A DNA stretch of 14,431 bases from CAYTIB01 sp964437725. GTDB lineage: Bacteria; UBA8248; JACPRG01; G963555815. Of this stretch, positions 1-7,355 are shown piece after piece. The position numbers and the translations under genes are program-made. The notes below the pieces were generated by a model. It saw only the letters and a list, made by a program, of their open reading frames with translations, searched no databases and was not told the DNA's origin. The number at the start of each line of letters is the position of its first letter. The first letter of the stretch is position 1. The stretch lies in contig CAYTIB010000097.1 in the NCBI GenBank assembly GCA_964437725.1, positions 1 through 14,431 of the forward strand, written 5' to 3'.

Positions 1-1
1 G

Positions 2-547
2 ACCCCCTTTGCTTTTTCTCAAAGTTTGTTTCCAAAAACATGTGATAAAGAAACCCTGGGTAAAATTTTTTCCCGTAAAAAAATTGAACAAATAAAAATA
101 CCAAGATGGAAAATTATTGAATCAAGCCTTTCACAAGAAATAAAAATTTGTATTTTAGAAAAAATAAAAAAAGTCAAAGCGATAAAAAATCTTGACGAAA
201 ATAATTTATTATATTTGCGGCAAGAATATACGCTGATATCAGATGGCGTCGTTGATGCTATTGCTAGTAATTTTGGATATGCGGCTGTTTATGCTTCAAC
301 GCACACAGGGTCAACAGGAAAGAAACGTGTCGATCAAAAGAAATTAATTAAATTATCCTTTAGTGTCGAATTTGATGGTACTGTCAACGTACATAATATC
401 TTCGAAATTAGGAGTGCAAATAATCACATAAAATTCTTCGAGCATTTTGATAAACAAACGATAGATAAATCTAATAAATGCTTGCACTGCCACAGTAAAT
501 CAACGCAGCCATTAAGGATACTAGGACGTTATAAGACTCCTTTCTAA
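2..547 (+). CDS. A+T-rich hypothetical protein with C-terminal CxxCH motif, probably 5'-partial
   Basis: The frame is open from base 2 to the stop at 545-547. The first possible start is TTG at 26, with no clear ribosome-binding site, so the gene probably begins outside the window. Counting from 26 the product has 173 residues and is very Lys/Ile/Asn-rich. The only recognisable motif is C152-L-H-C-H156 near the C-terminus, which matches the CxxCH signature of covalent heme c attachment. If it really binds heme, the protein would be exported, and the signal peptide would lie upstream of the window. No cytochrome c fold could be recognised and only 17 residues follow the motif, so a chance CxxCH or a metal-binding role is possible. 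Bases 61-180 contain 25 G/C out of 120, against 63 of 120 at 2641-2760, so composition is strikingly unlike the neighbours and suggests transfer. Function unknown. Confidence 0.5.
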   Translation, partial: TPFAFSQSLFPKTCDKETLGKIFSRKKIEQIKIPRWKIIESSLSQEIKICILEKIKKVKAIKNLDENNLLYLRQEYTLISDGVVDAIASNFGYAAVYASTHTGSTGKKRVDQKKLIKLSFSVEFDGTVNVHNIFEIRSANNHIKFFEHFDKQTIDKSNKCLHCHSKSTQPLRILGRYKTPF

Positions 548-760
548 AATCGTCTATAGAACGCTGTAATACCCAAATTCCCCAACTATTTACAACGAAA
601 ACTAAGGTAGGGAAAGGTGCGTGCGAGTAGAGCGCCTGAGAACTACGGTGTGTGTGGTCTTGTGTGTTTTTCGAGATGGTACATTCGTAAGTTATTGTAA
701 TATAAATAGTTATGGAGCAGGGGCTATACGGAAATTCTGTAAACACAAGGGCAAATAGGT

Positions 761-787
761 ACTGAGATGAAACTGCTTCATCTCAGT
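761..787 (-). terminator. Stem-loop downstream of galT
   Basis: A perfect 10-bp inverted repeat (761-770 with 778-787) encloses a 7-base loop, starting 27 nt beyond the galT stop codon. The bases that follow on the minus strand (ACCTATTTG) are only weakly U-rich, so it may be an imperfect intrinsic terminator or an mRNA 3'-end stabiliser. It also lies downstream of the convergent A+T-rich gene, so it could serve both. Confidence 0.5.
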
Positions 788-813
788 AAAGAGCCACAGG
801 AGATCATCCACTC

Positions 814-1854
814 TCATTCTCTTGAACGCCGGCCTTCCATAACCCCACGAAGAAAGACCGCGCTTTCCTCCGGAACGGTTACGTTGATAGTAACACCTGA
901 GCCCATTTCAAACCCCGCAGGTGTTGTGATGCGAGGTACAATCTCGACATGCCAAACGTAGTATGACTTCCCTTCTTCGGCAACGGGCACCGTCCGAATC
1001 ACATAGTTGAACGAGGGGTTTCCAAGACCCTCATACAACGCCCCCAGAACATCTCCCAGAACCACAGATAAATCCGTAATTTCCTCCGAAGAAATGGCTC
1101 CAAAGGACGAGCTGTCCCTTTTTGGTTGAATCCACACCTCGTAGGGGGATCTCGACCCGTACGGACAATAAGCGACAAAATGTCCGGACTCAGCAAGAAT
1201 CCGTCTTCCATCCTTAAGTTCCGCCTCCAGCATGTCCTGGTAGACACTTCGGCCGAATTTTCCAAAGTAACGAGCCGCCACATCGAGTAGTGAGCTAACG
1301 AAAAACGGGACCATAGGCGTGGCAATGATCTGGGAATGAGGATGTACTAAAGACGTACCTGCAGCTCGGCCGTGGTTTTTGAAAATCGTGATCAGTCTAA
1401 AACGAGGATCTTCCCGAATCTGCAAAAATCGCCAACGAAAAGCAAGTAACACATGTTCAATTTCTTCGGATTTCATAAGGGGAGTAAAGCGATTATGTTC
1501 AGGGTGCTCGATAACCACATCATGGAGTCCCATTCCACCTTGGGAATGGAAAAAACCTGAACGCTGCTTTTCCTCCAAAAGCGCAACGGTATCCAAAGCA
1601 GGATAAAGATTCGGAACAATTCGGACCTGCCAGGGCCGGGATTCATCCAAAGTCCCTGGTGTCGAAGGGGGATCTCGATAAATTTCAGGGGGCGCCATAT
1701 GCTCATTACAAAGACAAAATGGGCAATCCTCCTCCCATTCTGAAAAATCCACTTTTTCCGATTGATGGCGGTGATAGGCATCTGGTCGCTTGGCACGCTC
1801 AGATGCGATGATTACCCATTCGTTCGTCGCCGGATTGAGCCGAAATTCCGACAT
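814..1854 (-). CDS. galT: Galactose-1-phosphate uridylyltransferase
   Basis: Transfers UMP from UDP-glucose to galactose-1-phosphate in the Leloir pathway (cytosolic, HIT superfamily). The 346-residue product shows the N-terminal block RLNPATNEWV, a zinc-type pair C44-P-F-C47, the segment VRIVPNLYPAL (77-87), and the active-site motif H171-P-H-S-Q175. In this motif H173 corresponds to the uridylylated histidine of E. coli GalT (HPHGQ). The ATG at 1854 is preferred because AGGGGG lies 8 nt upstream. An in-frame GTG at 1872 would add six residues but has no such signal. The HPHSQ variant is typical of GalT proteins outside the enterobacteria. No other galactose gene is nearby, so it stands alone here rather than in a gal operon. 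In such a setting it may serve nucleotide-sugar metabolism generally. Length and motifs are complete. Confidence 0.93.
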   Translation of the reverse strand: MSEFRLNPATNEWVIIASERAKRPDAYHRHQSEKVDFSEWEEDCPFCLCNEHMAPPEIYRDPPSTPGTLDESRPWQVRIVPNLYPALDTVALLEEKQRSGFFHSQGGMGLHDVVIEHPEHNRFTPLMKSEEIEHVLLAFRWRFLQIREDPRFRLITIFKNHGRAAGTSLVHPHSQIIATPMVPFFVSSLLDVAARYFGKFGRSVYQDMLEAELKDGRRILAESGHFVAYCPYGSRSPYEVWIQPKRDSSSFGAISSEEITDLSVVLGDVLGALYEGLGNPSFNYVIRTVPVAEEGKSYYVWHVEIVPRITTPAGFEMGSGVTINVTVPEESAVFLRGVMEGRRSRE

Positions 1855-2187
1855 GAATATATGCCCCCTCACACCTTTACTAGCCTTCTAATAAAAACTG
1901 GAGTTAGGATTTACGGTTCATTATCACATTTCGTTCTCTGATTTTATATATTAGGCAACAATAGGAAAGGTTCTAACAAATCACGTGAAATATGCTAAGA
2001 AGTCTATAAAAAAGTCTAACAACTGGATAATTGCAGTAGTTCAGAAGCATATTCAGGATCCTTCTGCTTGTCGAAGATATTGACAGGGTGTTTACGTTAC
2101 ATTACCTTGTAAAAACGGACGTCAGGGACTGACCGCACTACAAAAGCGATCGTCGGAAACTGACTGCTTCTGCGCTTCGTAAGTCGA
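1855..2187. other. Intergenic region between galT and the tRNA genes
   Basis: No gene was found in this stretch of about 330 bases. Its left part should hold the galT promoter (minus strand); an A+T-rich TATATAAAAT-like block around 1940-1955 is a possible -10 area, but no convincing -35 was seen. Its right part holds the tRNA promoter, annotated separately, and the tRNA leader. A short inverted repeat, CAGAAG (2042-2047) with CTTCTG (2061-2066), is too weak to call. Confidence 0.6.
2080..2108 (+). promoter_or_regulatory. Sigma-70-type promoter of the tRNA genes
   Basis: A perfect -35 hexamer TTGACA (2080-2085), a 17-base spacer and a weaker -10 TACCTT (2103-2108) lie about 70-80 bases before the tRNA-Gly gene. 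The spacing is ideal, and a strong -35 suits a stable-RNA transcription unit. No other promoter was noticed between here and the ocd-like gene, so it may drive that too. Confidence 0.55.
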
Positions 2188-2262
2188 GCGGGAATAGCTC
2201 AGTGGTAGAGCATCGCCTTGCCAAGGCGAGGGTCGCGGGTTCAAATCCCGTTTCCCGCTCCA
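2188..2262 (+). tRNA. tRNA-Gly (anticodon GCC)
   Basis: A complete 75-base cloverleaf with encoded CCA. The acceptor stem GCGGGAA (2188-2194) pairs with TTCCCGC (2252-2258), followed by discriminator T and CCA (2260-2262). The D-arm begins GCTCAGTGGTAGAGC. The anticodon stem TCGCC/GGCGA carries loop TTGCCAA with anticodon GCC at 2220-2222. The T-arm is CGGGTTCAAATCCCG. It closely matches bacterial tRNA-Gly(GCC), which reads GGC/GGU codons. Confidence 0.97.
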
Positions 2263-2321
2263 TTTCAACAATTTTCTCCGATAGCACCTGTGCTCCGGGG
2301 AAGGTAGAACGATACTAAAGG

Positions 2322-2395
2322 GGCGGCATAGCCAAGCGGTAAGGCAGAGGCCTGCAAAGCCTTGCTCCCCGGTTCGAATCCGGGTGCCGCCTCCA
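2322..2395 (+). tRNA. tRNA-Cys (anticodon GCA)
   Basis: A complete 74-base cloverleaf with encoded CCA. The acceptor GGCGGCA (2322-2328) pairs with TGCCGCC (2385-2391), then discriminator T and CCA (2393-2395). The anticodon stem GAGGC/GCCTT (one G-T pair) holds loop CTGCAAA with anticodon GCA at 2354-2356. The T-arm is CCCGGTTCGAATCCGGG. It lies 59 nt after tRNA-Gly, so the two are probably cut from one precursor. Confidence 0.97.
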
Positions 2396-2467
2396 ACGTT
2401 TTGGGTTTACAGGGAAGGTAGTAGGTTTCCGGCATTACTTCCCCCGAGTTATTTGTTAGGCTTACTT

Positions 2468-3433
2468 ATGGCTATCTACTTATCTGAGACAGATGTTACC
2501 GAGTTGCTCGAAATGAGCACAACCATCGAAGCTGTAGAGGAGTCCTTTCGTCTAATTGGCGAAGGAAAGGCACAAAATCAGCCAAGAAGACGAGTCATGG
2601 GAGGAGAATCGGTCCTCCACTTCATGGCTGCAGGCTCTGCAAACCTGGGAAACATCGGCGATGGGGCAACGGGGGTAAAAGTTTACACCTCTTCGAAGAA
2701 GGGGGTTCGTTTTACCGTACTCCTTTACAACGACGACGGTACGCCCCTCGCTGTGATACAAGCCAATAAGCTAGGACAATTTCGAACAGGCGCAGCTAGT
2801 GGGGTAGCTAGCCGCTACCTCGCGCGTGAAGACTCGAGCAAAATCGGCATCATTGGGACAGGGTGGCAAGCAAGGGGTCAACTTTTAGCCTTGAAAGAGG
2901 TCCGTTCGATTGAGCACATTCGAGCCTTTGGACGCGACGGAAAACGTTGCCAGATTTTCTGTCAAGAGATGGAGGAAATTTTGGGAATCCCCATCGAACC
3001 CACACCTTCCGCGAAAACATGTGTTCAAGATGCCGACATAATTGTCACAGCTACTCGAGCAAAAGATCCTATCTTAGATGCCGAATGGATCCAGCCCGGA
3101 ACACATATCAACGCAGTCGGTTCAAATTGGAATAATCGCCGTGAGATGGACACCCCTTCCGTGCTGGCATGTCAGCGCAAGGTAGTGGATAACCTAGAGG
3201 TAGCCCAATTAGAAGCCGGCGATCTCATTATTCCCGTGGAGGAAGGTGCTCTTTCTTGGGAGCAGGTTGAAGAGTTGGGGGAAATTGCCGCTGGCGTGCG
3301 ACCAGGTCGGGAATCTGAACAAGAGATCACACTGTTCTGCTCTCAAGGCATGGCGCTAGAAGACATTTTTGTCGGACGCTACATCTACGAAAAAGCAATC
3401 GAAAAGGGATTAGGTACGCCAATTGAGCCTTGA
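2468..3433 (+). CDS. Ornithine cyclodeaminase / mu-crystallin family NAD(P)-dependent protein
   Basis: A 321-residue member of the family that includes ornithine cyclodeaminase, archaeal-type alanine dehydrogenase and imine reductases. It is likely a cytosolic enzyme acting on an amino acid or cyclic imino acid. The Rossmann nucleotide-binding motif is G130-T-G-W-Q-A135 after KIGII. The family-typical QFRTGAASG (104-112) and HINAVGSNWNNRREMD (213-228) are also present. The exact substrate cannot be read from these motifs. The ATG at 2468 is chosen because TTAGG lies 7 nt upstream and the family N-terminus starts at this point. A longer frame from 2384 would begin inside tRNA-Cys. The gene starts 72 nt after the tRNA and may be expressed by read-through from it. 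The next gene follows after 24 nt, suggesting an operon. Confidence 0.88.
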   Translation: MAIYLSETDVTELLEMSTTIEAVEESFRLIGEGKAQNQPRRRVMGGESVLHFMAAGSANLGNIGDGATGVKVYTSSKKGVRFTVLLYNDDGTPLAVIQANKLGQFRTGAASGVASRYLAREDSSKIGIIGTGWQARGQLLALKEVRSIEHIRAFGRDGKRCQIFCQEMEEILGIPIEPTPSAKTCVQDADIIVTATRAKDPILDAEWIQPGTHINAVGSNWNNRREMDTPSVLACQRKVVDNLEVAQLEAGDLIIPVEEGALSWEQVEELGEIAAGVRPGRESEQEITLFCSQGMALEDIFVGRYIYEKAIEKGLGTPIEP

Positions 3434-3457
3434 CTCTCAAAGAGCGAGAAATCTGAG

Positions 3458-4366
3458 ATGATGGATGGTGCGAGGAAATTAACAATTGCAATTTCGTACT
3501 CTGTTTTCTTCTTGTTGGCAAACCTCCACCTTGCGGATGCGGTGACTTTCAAAGACTATGAGATCGCCGTCGCTGACAACAACAAAGTTACTATAGAAGG
3601 TCTTTCCCACGGGGATGGGAAAGACCTGAATGCCCGGATATATAAACCGCCAGGAAATGGTCCTTATCCAGCTTTGGTTGCACTCCATGGAGCAGGAGGG
3701 GTGTTTCCCTATCAACTTTGGTGGGCAAGAACGATATCAAAAAAAGGGTTTGTAGTCCTCTTTGTTGATCATTATTGCACCAGGGGGTATTTGTGCCAAC
3801 ATGCGACTGGCGACGATGATGTGCAACGCGGGAACATCATGCGTGAGTGGCAAGCGGTAGACATTAGGCAAAGGATCGTGGACGCGGCTAGCGCATACAG
3901 ATTCCTGACAAAGAAACCTTATGTTAAAAAAGACCAAATTGGTTTGATTGGTTGGTCATGGGGAGGTGCAACTGCTCTCTTCGCTCAGGGATACTCTGAG
4001 AGATTGTCTCTACCCTATGGTGGCTTCAAAGCATCAATCGCATTTTATCCAAACTTCAAACATTGGAGTGACGAACCTCGTTGGCAGAATGCTGGAGAAA
4101 TAAAACAACCTATTCTCATCCTTTATGGAAAAAACGACGACCTTGAATCTGAAGATTCATACAATGAACTCCTATCGGCAGACCACCCGGCATCAATCAA
4201 GATAGTCGGTCTGGAAGGAGCAACGAAGAAATTTGATGAACTCGGAGAGTTGCGGACAAAAAATCATCCTAATGTGGGAGACTTCACTAAGGGATTCCAT
4301 CAGCCCGCCTTCGATCGATCTTTGATTGAGGTACATAAATTTTTAGCTGAAAATTTCAGTAATTAA
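3458..4366 (+). CDS. Exported dienelactone-hydrolase-like alpha/beta hydrolase (Ser nucleophile)
   Basis: A 302-residue alpha/beta hydrolase with an N-terminal signal peptide: basic residues, a hydrophobic stretch to about residue 25, and an ADA-type cleavage site near 28. It should act in the periplasm. The HGAGG oxyanion-hole segment is at 77-81. The nucleophile elbow is G165-W-S-W-G-G170, with S167 as nucleophile. A likely acid is D227 or D228 in YGKNDD, and H281 in GFHQPAF is the likely base. True dienelactone hydrolase uses Cys, so the chlorocatechol reaction should not be assumed; an esterase or related hydrolase is more likely. The segment around 105-115 has two cysteines, C107 and C113, that could form a disulfide after export. 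The ATG at 3458 follows GAGCGAG by 9 nt. A second ATG is adjacent at 3461. It probably shares a transcript with the ocd-like gene. Substrate unknown. Confidence 0.82.
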   Translation: MMDGARKLTIAISYSVFFLLANLHLADAVTFKDYEIAVADNNKVTIEGLSHGDGKDLNARIYKPPGNGPYPALVALHGAGGVFPYQLWWARTISKKGFVVLFVDHYCTRGYLCQHATGDDDVQRGNIMREWQAVDIRQRIVDAASAYRFLTKKPYVKKDQIGLIGWSWGGATALFAQGYSERLSLPYGGFKASIAFYPNFKHWSDEPRWQNAGEIKQPILILYGKNDDLESEDSYNELLSADHPASIKIVGLEGATKKFDELGELRTKNHPNVGDFTKGFHQPAFDRSLIEVHKFLAENFSN

Positions 4367-4492
4367 AGTGCAAGAGTTCGAGAAGTCTAAGGCGATTCTC
4401 CCTTCATTTCCCGAACCGATTCCTTTTGAAAATTGAGTAAGACCGCGTTGCGTTGGAACGTGGGACAAGCAAGAGAAGCAGGGGTGCCCTTC

Positions 4493-5023
4493 TCAACACT
4501 TTCTGTATCTTTTCCTTACACAATCGCGGGAGAGTTCCCTTGCCTCATCAATCTCCTCACGAGTCATCTCTCTCTTTATGAAGTCTCTGTATGTACCTGC
4601 ACTAACCGTTCCACCGTCTGAACGAGCGGCGAGGTGAAACCATTTGTAGGCCTGCACCAAATTTTTCGTTACACCCTCTCCTTTTGAATACATCTCACCT
4701 AGCATGTGTTGAGCGTTGGCGTGTCTTTGCTCAGCGGCCAACTTGTACCACTTGAGAGCCTTCGAGTAGTCCTTAGGAATACCTTTTCCACGGTGATACA
4801 TAAAACCAAGACAAAATTGGGCCTTGGCATGCTGTTTCGCTGCAAGATATTTAAACTCAAGCAAAGCCGTGACATAGTCCCCTTCTATGTATGCATCCAC
4901 ACCCCTAGCAAGTTGGTTTTGACGAAACAATTCCATATCCCTTGCTCCATCACTCTGCACTGTTGTCGAATTCACCAAAAACAAACCTAGGGCAAGGGAT
5001 ACAAGTACGGCAATTTTTCTCAT
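4493..5023 (-). CDS. Secreted Sel1-repeat (TPR-like) protein
   Basis: A 176-residue protein with a signal peptide (residues 1 to about 24; MRK then a hydrophobic LVSLALGLFLV core). Two clear Sel1-like repeats follow. One spans about 66-99 (AQFCLGFMYHRGKGI, then YSKALKWYKLAAEQ). The other spans about 102-134 (AQHMLGEMYSKGEGV, then VQAYKWFHLAA). A degenerate half-repeat precedes them at about 40-63. The C-terminus is charged and ends KRYRKC. Sel1 repeats form helical solenoids that mediate protein-protein contacts, so this is likely a periplasmic or envelope adaptor; no catalytic motif is present. The start has no purine-rich ribosome-binding site and a promoter sits immediately upstream (see separate entry). 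It converges on the exported hydrolase and diverges from the HAD gene. The partner is unknown. Confidence 0.82.
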   Translation of the reverse strand: MRKIAVLVSLALGLFLVNSTTVQSDGARDMELFRQNQLARGVDAYIEGDYVTALLEFKYLAAKQHAKAQFCLGFMYHRGKGIPKDYSKALKWYKLAAEQRHANAQHMLGEMYSKGEGVTKNLVQAYKWFHLAARSDGGTVSAGTYRDFIKREMTREEIDEARELSRDCVRKRYRKC

Positions 5024-5029
5024 GGGAGA

Positions 5030-5058
5030 TTATTACTCAACCTGCAGAAATAAGTGAA
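5030..5058 (-). promoter_or_regulatory. Promoter of the Sel1-repeat gene, possibly giving a leaderless mRNA
   Basis: On the minus strand TTCACT (5058-5053) and TAATAA (5035-5030) are separated by 17 bases. The start codon A is at 5023, only 6 bases beyond the -10, so transcription would begin at or next to the ATG. This agrees with the lack of a Shine-Dalgarno sequence there. Confidence 0.45.
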
Positions 5059-5289
5059 AGTAAGTTCGCCAACAAATAGTTAAACGTGAAACTAAAATAA
5101 TGGAAGCAAACTCAAAGAACAAGAAAACTATATGTTATCATCAAATTTACGAGACGCTCGAAAGCAAACTCAATACCAAAATTCCTGGAGCCTTCGATAG
5201 CCGAGTTCGAGCACCTCAAGCTTCACAACTTTTCATGAGCAATAAAAGCAAATACACCTATTCGGAACCTAATCGAGATTCAGACGGAA

Positions 5290-6006
5290 ATGCACAAACT
5301 CATCCATATAGTTCTTTTCGATATAGACGGGACTCTAATAGATTCCGATGGAGCGGGGAGGAAAGCTTTGAACCGTGCATTCGCTAAAGCATATGCATGG
5401 GAGGATGCCCTCCGTGGGTTATCCCTGCAGGGGCAAACAGACCCATCAATCCTAAATTCGGTTTTCCTCGAGCGCCGAGAAACCCCTCCAACGAAAGCAG
5501 AAACTGACAGGCTCTACGGCCTTTATCTTTTAGAACTTCGCCACACCTTACGGGATGCTAACAGTTTCCGCTTGCTACCGGGAGTCGGACGTCTGCTTGC
5601 ACGTCTTTCAGGTCGTGAAAATACTATTATCGGGTTGGCAACGGGGAATATCGAAAAGGGCGCCCGGGCTAAGCTAAGACGTGCTCGTTTAAATAATCGC
5701 TTCTCTTTTGGTGGTTTCGGGTCTGACTTTTCTGAACGCTACCAAATTGTTCAGGTCGCCGCGAAACGCGGAATGGCGTTGATATCCCAAACAGTCAAAC
5801 CGTTTCTCTGGGTTATCGGTGATACACCTAGGGACGTTGAAGCAGGTAAAATTGCCGGCGCAAAAACCATTGCAGTGGCTACAGGCGGATCCGACATAGA
5901 AACACTACGCGCGACGGAACCAGATTTTTTATTCGAAAACTTGAGTGACTCACCTGCGTTTCTTTCAATACTCGACTCGGTCGAAAACAATACTTTGGAG
6001 ACTTGA
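5290..6006 (+). CDS. HAD-superfamily hydrolase (phosphoglycolate-phosphatase-like)
   Basis: A 238-residue HAD phosphatase with all four motifs. Motif I is D11-I-D-G-T15, where D11 is the nucleophile and D13 the general acid/base. Motif II is the Thr in LATGN (T118), motif III is probably K128, and motif IV is GDTPRDVEAG (177-186) with D178 and D182 as Mg ligands. The region between motifs I and II, about residues 20-95, is helical and fits a C1-type cap as in Gph or beta-phosphoglucomutase. The specific phosphate ester cannot be deduced. The ATG at 5290 places motif I at the usual distance from the N-terminus; the upstream GACGGAA is a weak ribosome-binding site. The 266 bases between this gene and the divergent Sel1 gene hold no convincing gene. 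The amidohydrolase gene follows after 60 nt on the same strand and is probably co-transcribed. Confidence 0.87.
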   Translation: MHKLIHIVLFDIDGTLIDSDGAGRKALNRAFAKAYAWEDALRGLSLQGQTDPSILNSVFLERRETPPTKAETDRLYGLYLLELRHTLRDANSFRLLPGVGRLLARLSGRENTIIGLATGNIEKGARAKLRRARLNNRFSFGGFGSDFSERYQIVQVAAKRGMALISQTVKPFLWVIGDTPRDVEAGKIAGAKTIAVATGGSDIETLRATEPDFLFENLSDSPAFLSILDSVENNTLET

Positions 6007-6066
6007 TATAACATTGCTCTTCACAAAACTGCCTTTCCATTCGACCATTAGGGGGAAAATACTCAA

Positions 6067-7314
6067 ATGACTGCAAACCTCCGTATTAACTCGAAACGCA
6101 TTCGAAAGGACCTAGAGGATCTGGCTCGGATCGGCCGCACTGCCGAGAACGGTGTTCACAGACCCGCCTTTTCACCGAACGAGCTAAAAGCAAGAAAGTG
6201 GTTATTGCGAAAACTGAATTCTGCAGGGCTAAAAACTCGGGTTGATGGTGTTGGAAATATTTTCGGTCGCTCGAAAATGAATCAATCTGCACCCGCAGTC
6301 CTCGCAGGGTCACACATTGACTCAGTCCCCAACGGAGGACGATTCGACGGATCACTCGGTGTGCTTTCAGTTCTTGAGGCTGTCCGAACGATTCAGGAAT
6401 CTAATGTAGCAACTCGACACCCCATAGAAATTGTTGCATTTACGGATGAGGAGGGACGATTCGGAGGGTTTGTCGGAAGCAAGGCAATGACTGGGAAATT
6501 AACCAAAACGGATCTTGTCAGTTCGCGTGACCCGAAAGGACTTTACCTTACTGAGGCTATGACAAAAGCAGGATTTCCCCCAAATGCAGCGCTTAGAGCC
6601 ACTGCAAACCCGAAGGATTACCTAGCCTACTTGGAGCTCCACGTCGAACAAGGGCCGGTATTGCAAAGTGCGGGGGACGAGATTGGTATTGTATCGGGAG
6701 TCGTCGGGCTATGGAAGTTTGAGGTAACTTTTCAGGGAAAACCGGACCACGCAGGAACCACGCCTTTTCGCCTGCGTCACGACGCCTACCTAGGTGCTGC
6801 TGAATTTGCAGCCGGTCTTCGTAAACTCACAAAAAAACATGGTTCTCCCATCACCGTCGCTACGGTTGGCTATATCGAACTGAGTCCCGGAGCTGACAAT
6901 GTCGTTCCTGAGTATGCACGGTTCACCATTGACCTTAGAGATCTTTCAATGTCGGTGCTGATACAAATGCGTAAGGCCATTCGGGAAAACCTCCACTCAC
7001 TCGCCCAAAAGCACCGTCTGAAAGTAAAGATAGAACAAAAACTGGCAGCGAAGTCGGTCAAAATGTCATCAAAAGTCCGTGGAGCTCTGCAAAGGGGTTC
7101 CGAAGTTGTCGGCGCCAAATGGCGTAACATGCACAGTGGAGCGGGACATGACGCTCAAATTCTGGGTGAGTTCACACCATCGGGGCTTTACTTTATCCCT
7201 AGCCTAAATGGTCGGAGTCACTGCCCGGATGAGCTATCAAGTTGGAAGGACATTGAGACGGGAACCAATGTAATGCTTCACACCCTATTGGATTTGTCTG
7301 GAGTCAAAAAATAA
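6067..7314 (+). CDS. Zn-dependent amidohydrolase, hydantoinase/carbamoylase family (M20-like)
   Basis: A 415-residue member of the family of N-carbamoyl-L-amino-acid hydrolases, N-carbamoyl-beta-alanine hydrolases and allantoate amidohydrolases. These hydrolyse a carbamoyl or ureido group with two metal ions. The metal-site motifs are intact: GSHIDSVPNGGRFDG (81-95; H83, D94), TDEEGRF (126-132; E128/E129), ELHVEQGPVL (190-199; H192) and GRSHCPDEL (382-390; H385). Dimer-domain and substrate motifs DHAGTTP (227-233) and SGAGHDAQ (357-364) are also present, so the enzyme should be active. Which substrate it takes (N-carbamoyl amino acid, ureidopropionate or allantoate) cannot be decided, and no hydantoinase or allantoinase lies nearby. 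No signal peptide; cytosolic. AGGGGG lies 11 nt before the ATG. It ends 41 nt from the convergent M20-like gene with no obvious terminator between. Confidence 0.9.
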   Translation: MTANLRINSKRIRKDLEDLARIGRTAENGVHRPAFSPNELKARKWLLRKLNSAGLKTRVDGVGNIFGRSKMNQSAPAVLAGSHIDSVPNGGRFDGSLGVLSVLEAVRTIQESNVATRHPIEIVAFTDEEGRFGGFVGSKAMTGKLTKTDLVSSRDPKGLYLTEAMTKAGFPPNAALRATANPKDYLAYLELHVEQGPVLQSAGDEIGIVSGVVGLWKFEVTFQGKPDHAGTTPFRLRHDAYLGAAEFAAGLRKLTKKHGSPITVATVGYIELSPGADNVVPEYARFTIDLRDLSMSVLIQMRKAIRENLHSLAQKHRLKVKIEQKLAAKSVKMSSKVRGALQRGSEVVGAKWRNMHSGAGHDAQILGEFTPSGLYFIPSLNGRSHCPDELSSWKDIETGTNVMLHTLLDLSGVKK

Positions 7315-7355
7315 AGTCCGCTCTGAGTGACCTCATCAACCAGGGGCATCCAAAT

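Noticed and set aside
471..746. Minus-strand 91-codon frame at the left edge
   Set aside because: It overlaps the A+T-rich gene, shows no motif, and seems a by-product of biased composition.
2188..2395. tRNA genes as an integration site for a mobile element
   Set aside because: No second copy of either tRNA 3' end, no integrase and no composition shift to the right of them was seen.
2384..2467. Upstream extension of the ocd-like frame
   Set aside because: It begins inside the 3' end of tRNA-Cys, and the family N-terminus and ribosome-binding site agree with ATG 2468.
4367..4492. Terminator between the first exported hydrolase and the Sel1 gene
   Set aside because: Only a 5-base GAGAA/TTCTC pairing was found, too weak to call.
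5103..5176. Short direct repeat AAGCAAACTCAA in the Sel1-HAD gap
   Set aside because: Only two copies of 12 bases in an A-rich stretch; consistent with chance.
5100..5387. 95-codon plus-strand frame in the Sel1-HAD gap
   Set aside because: It overlaps the HAD gene by about 98 bases in another frame, including its catalytic motif I region, has low-complexity translation and no ribosome-binding site.
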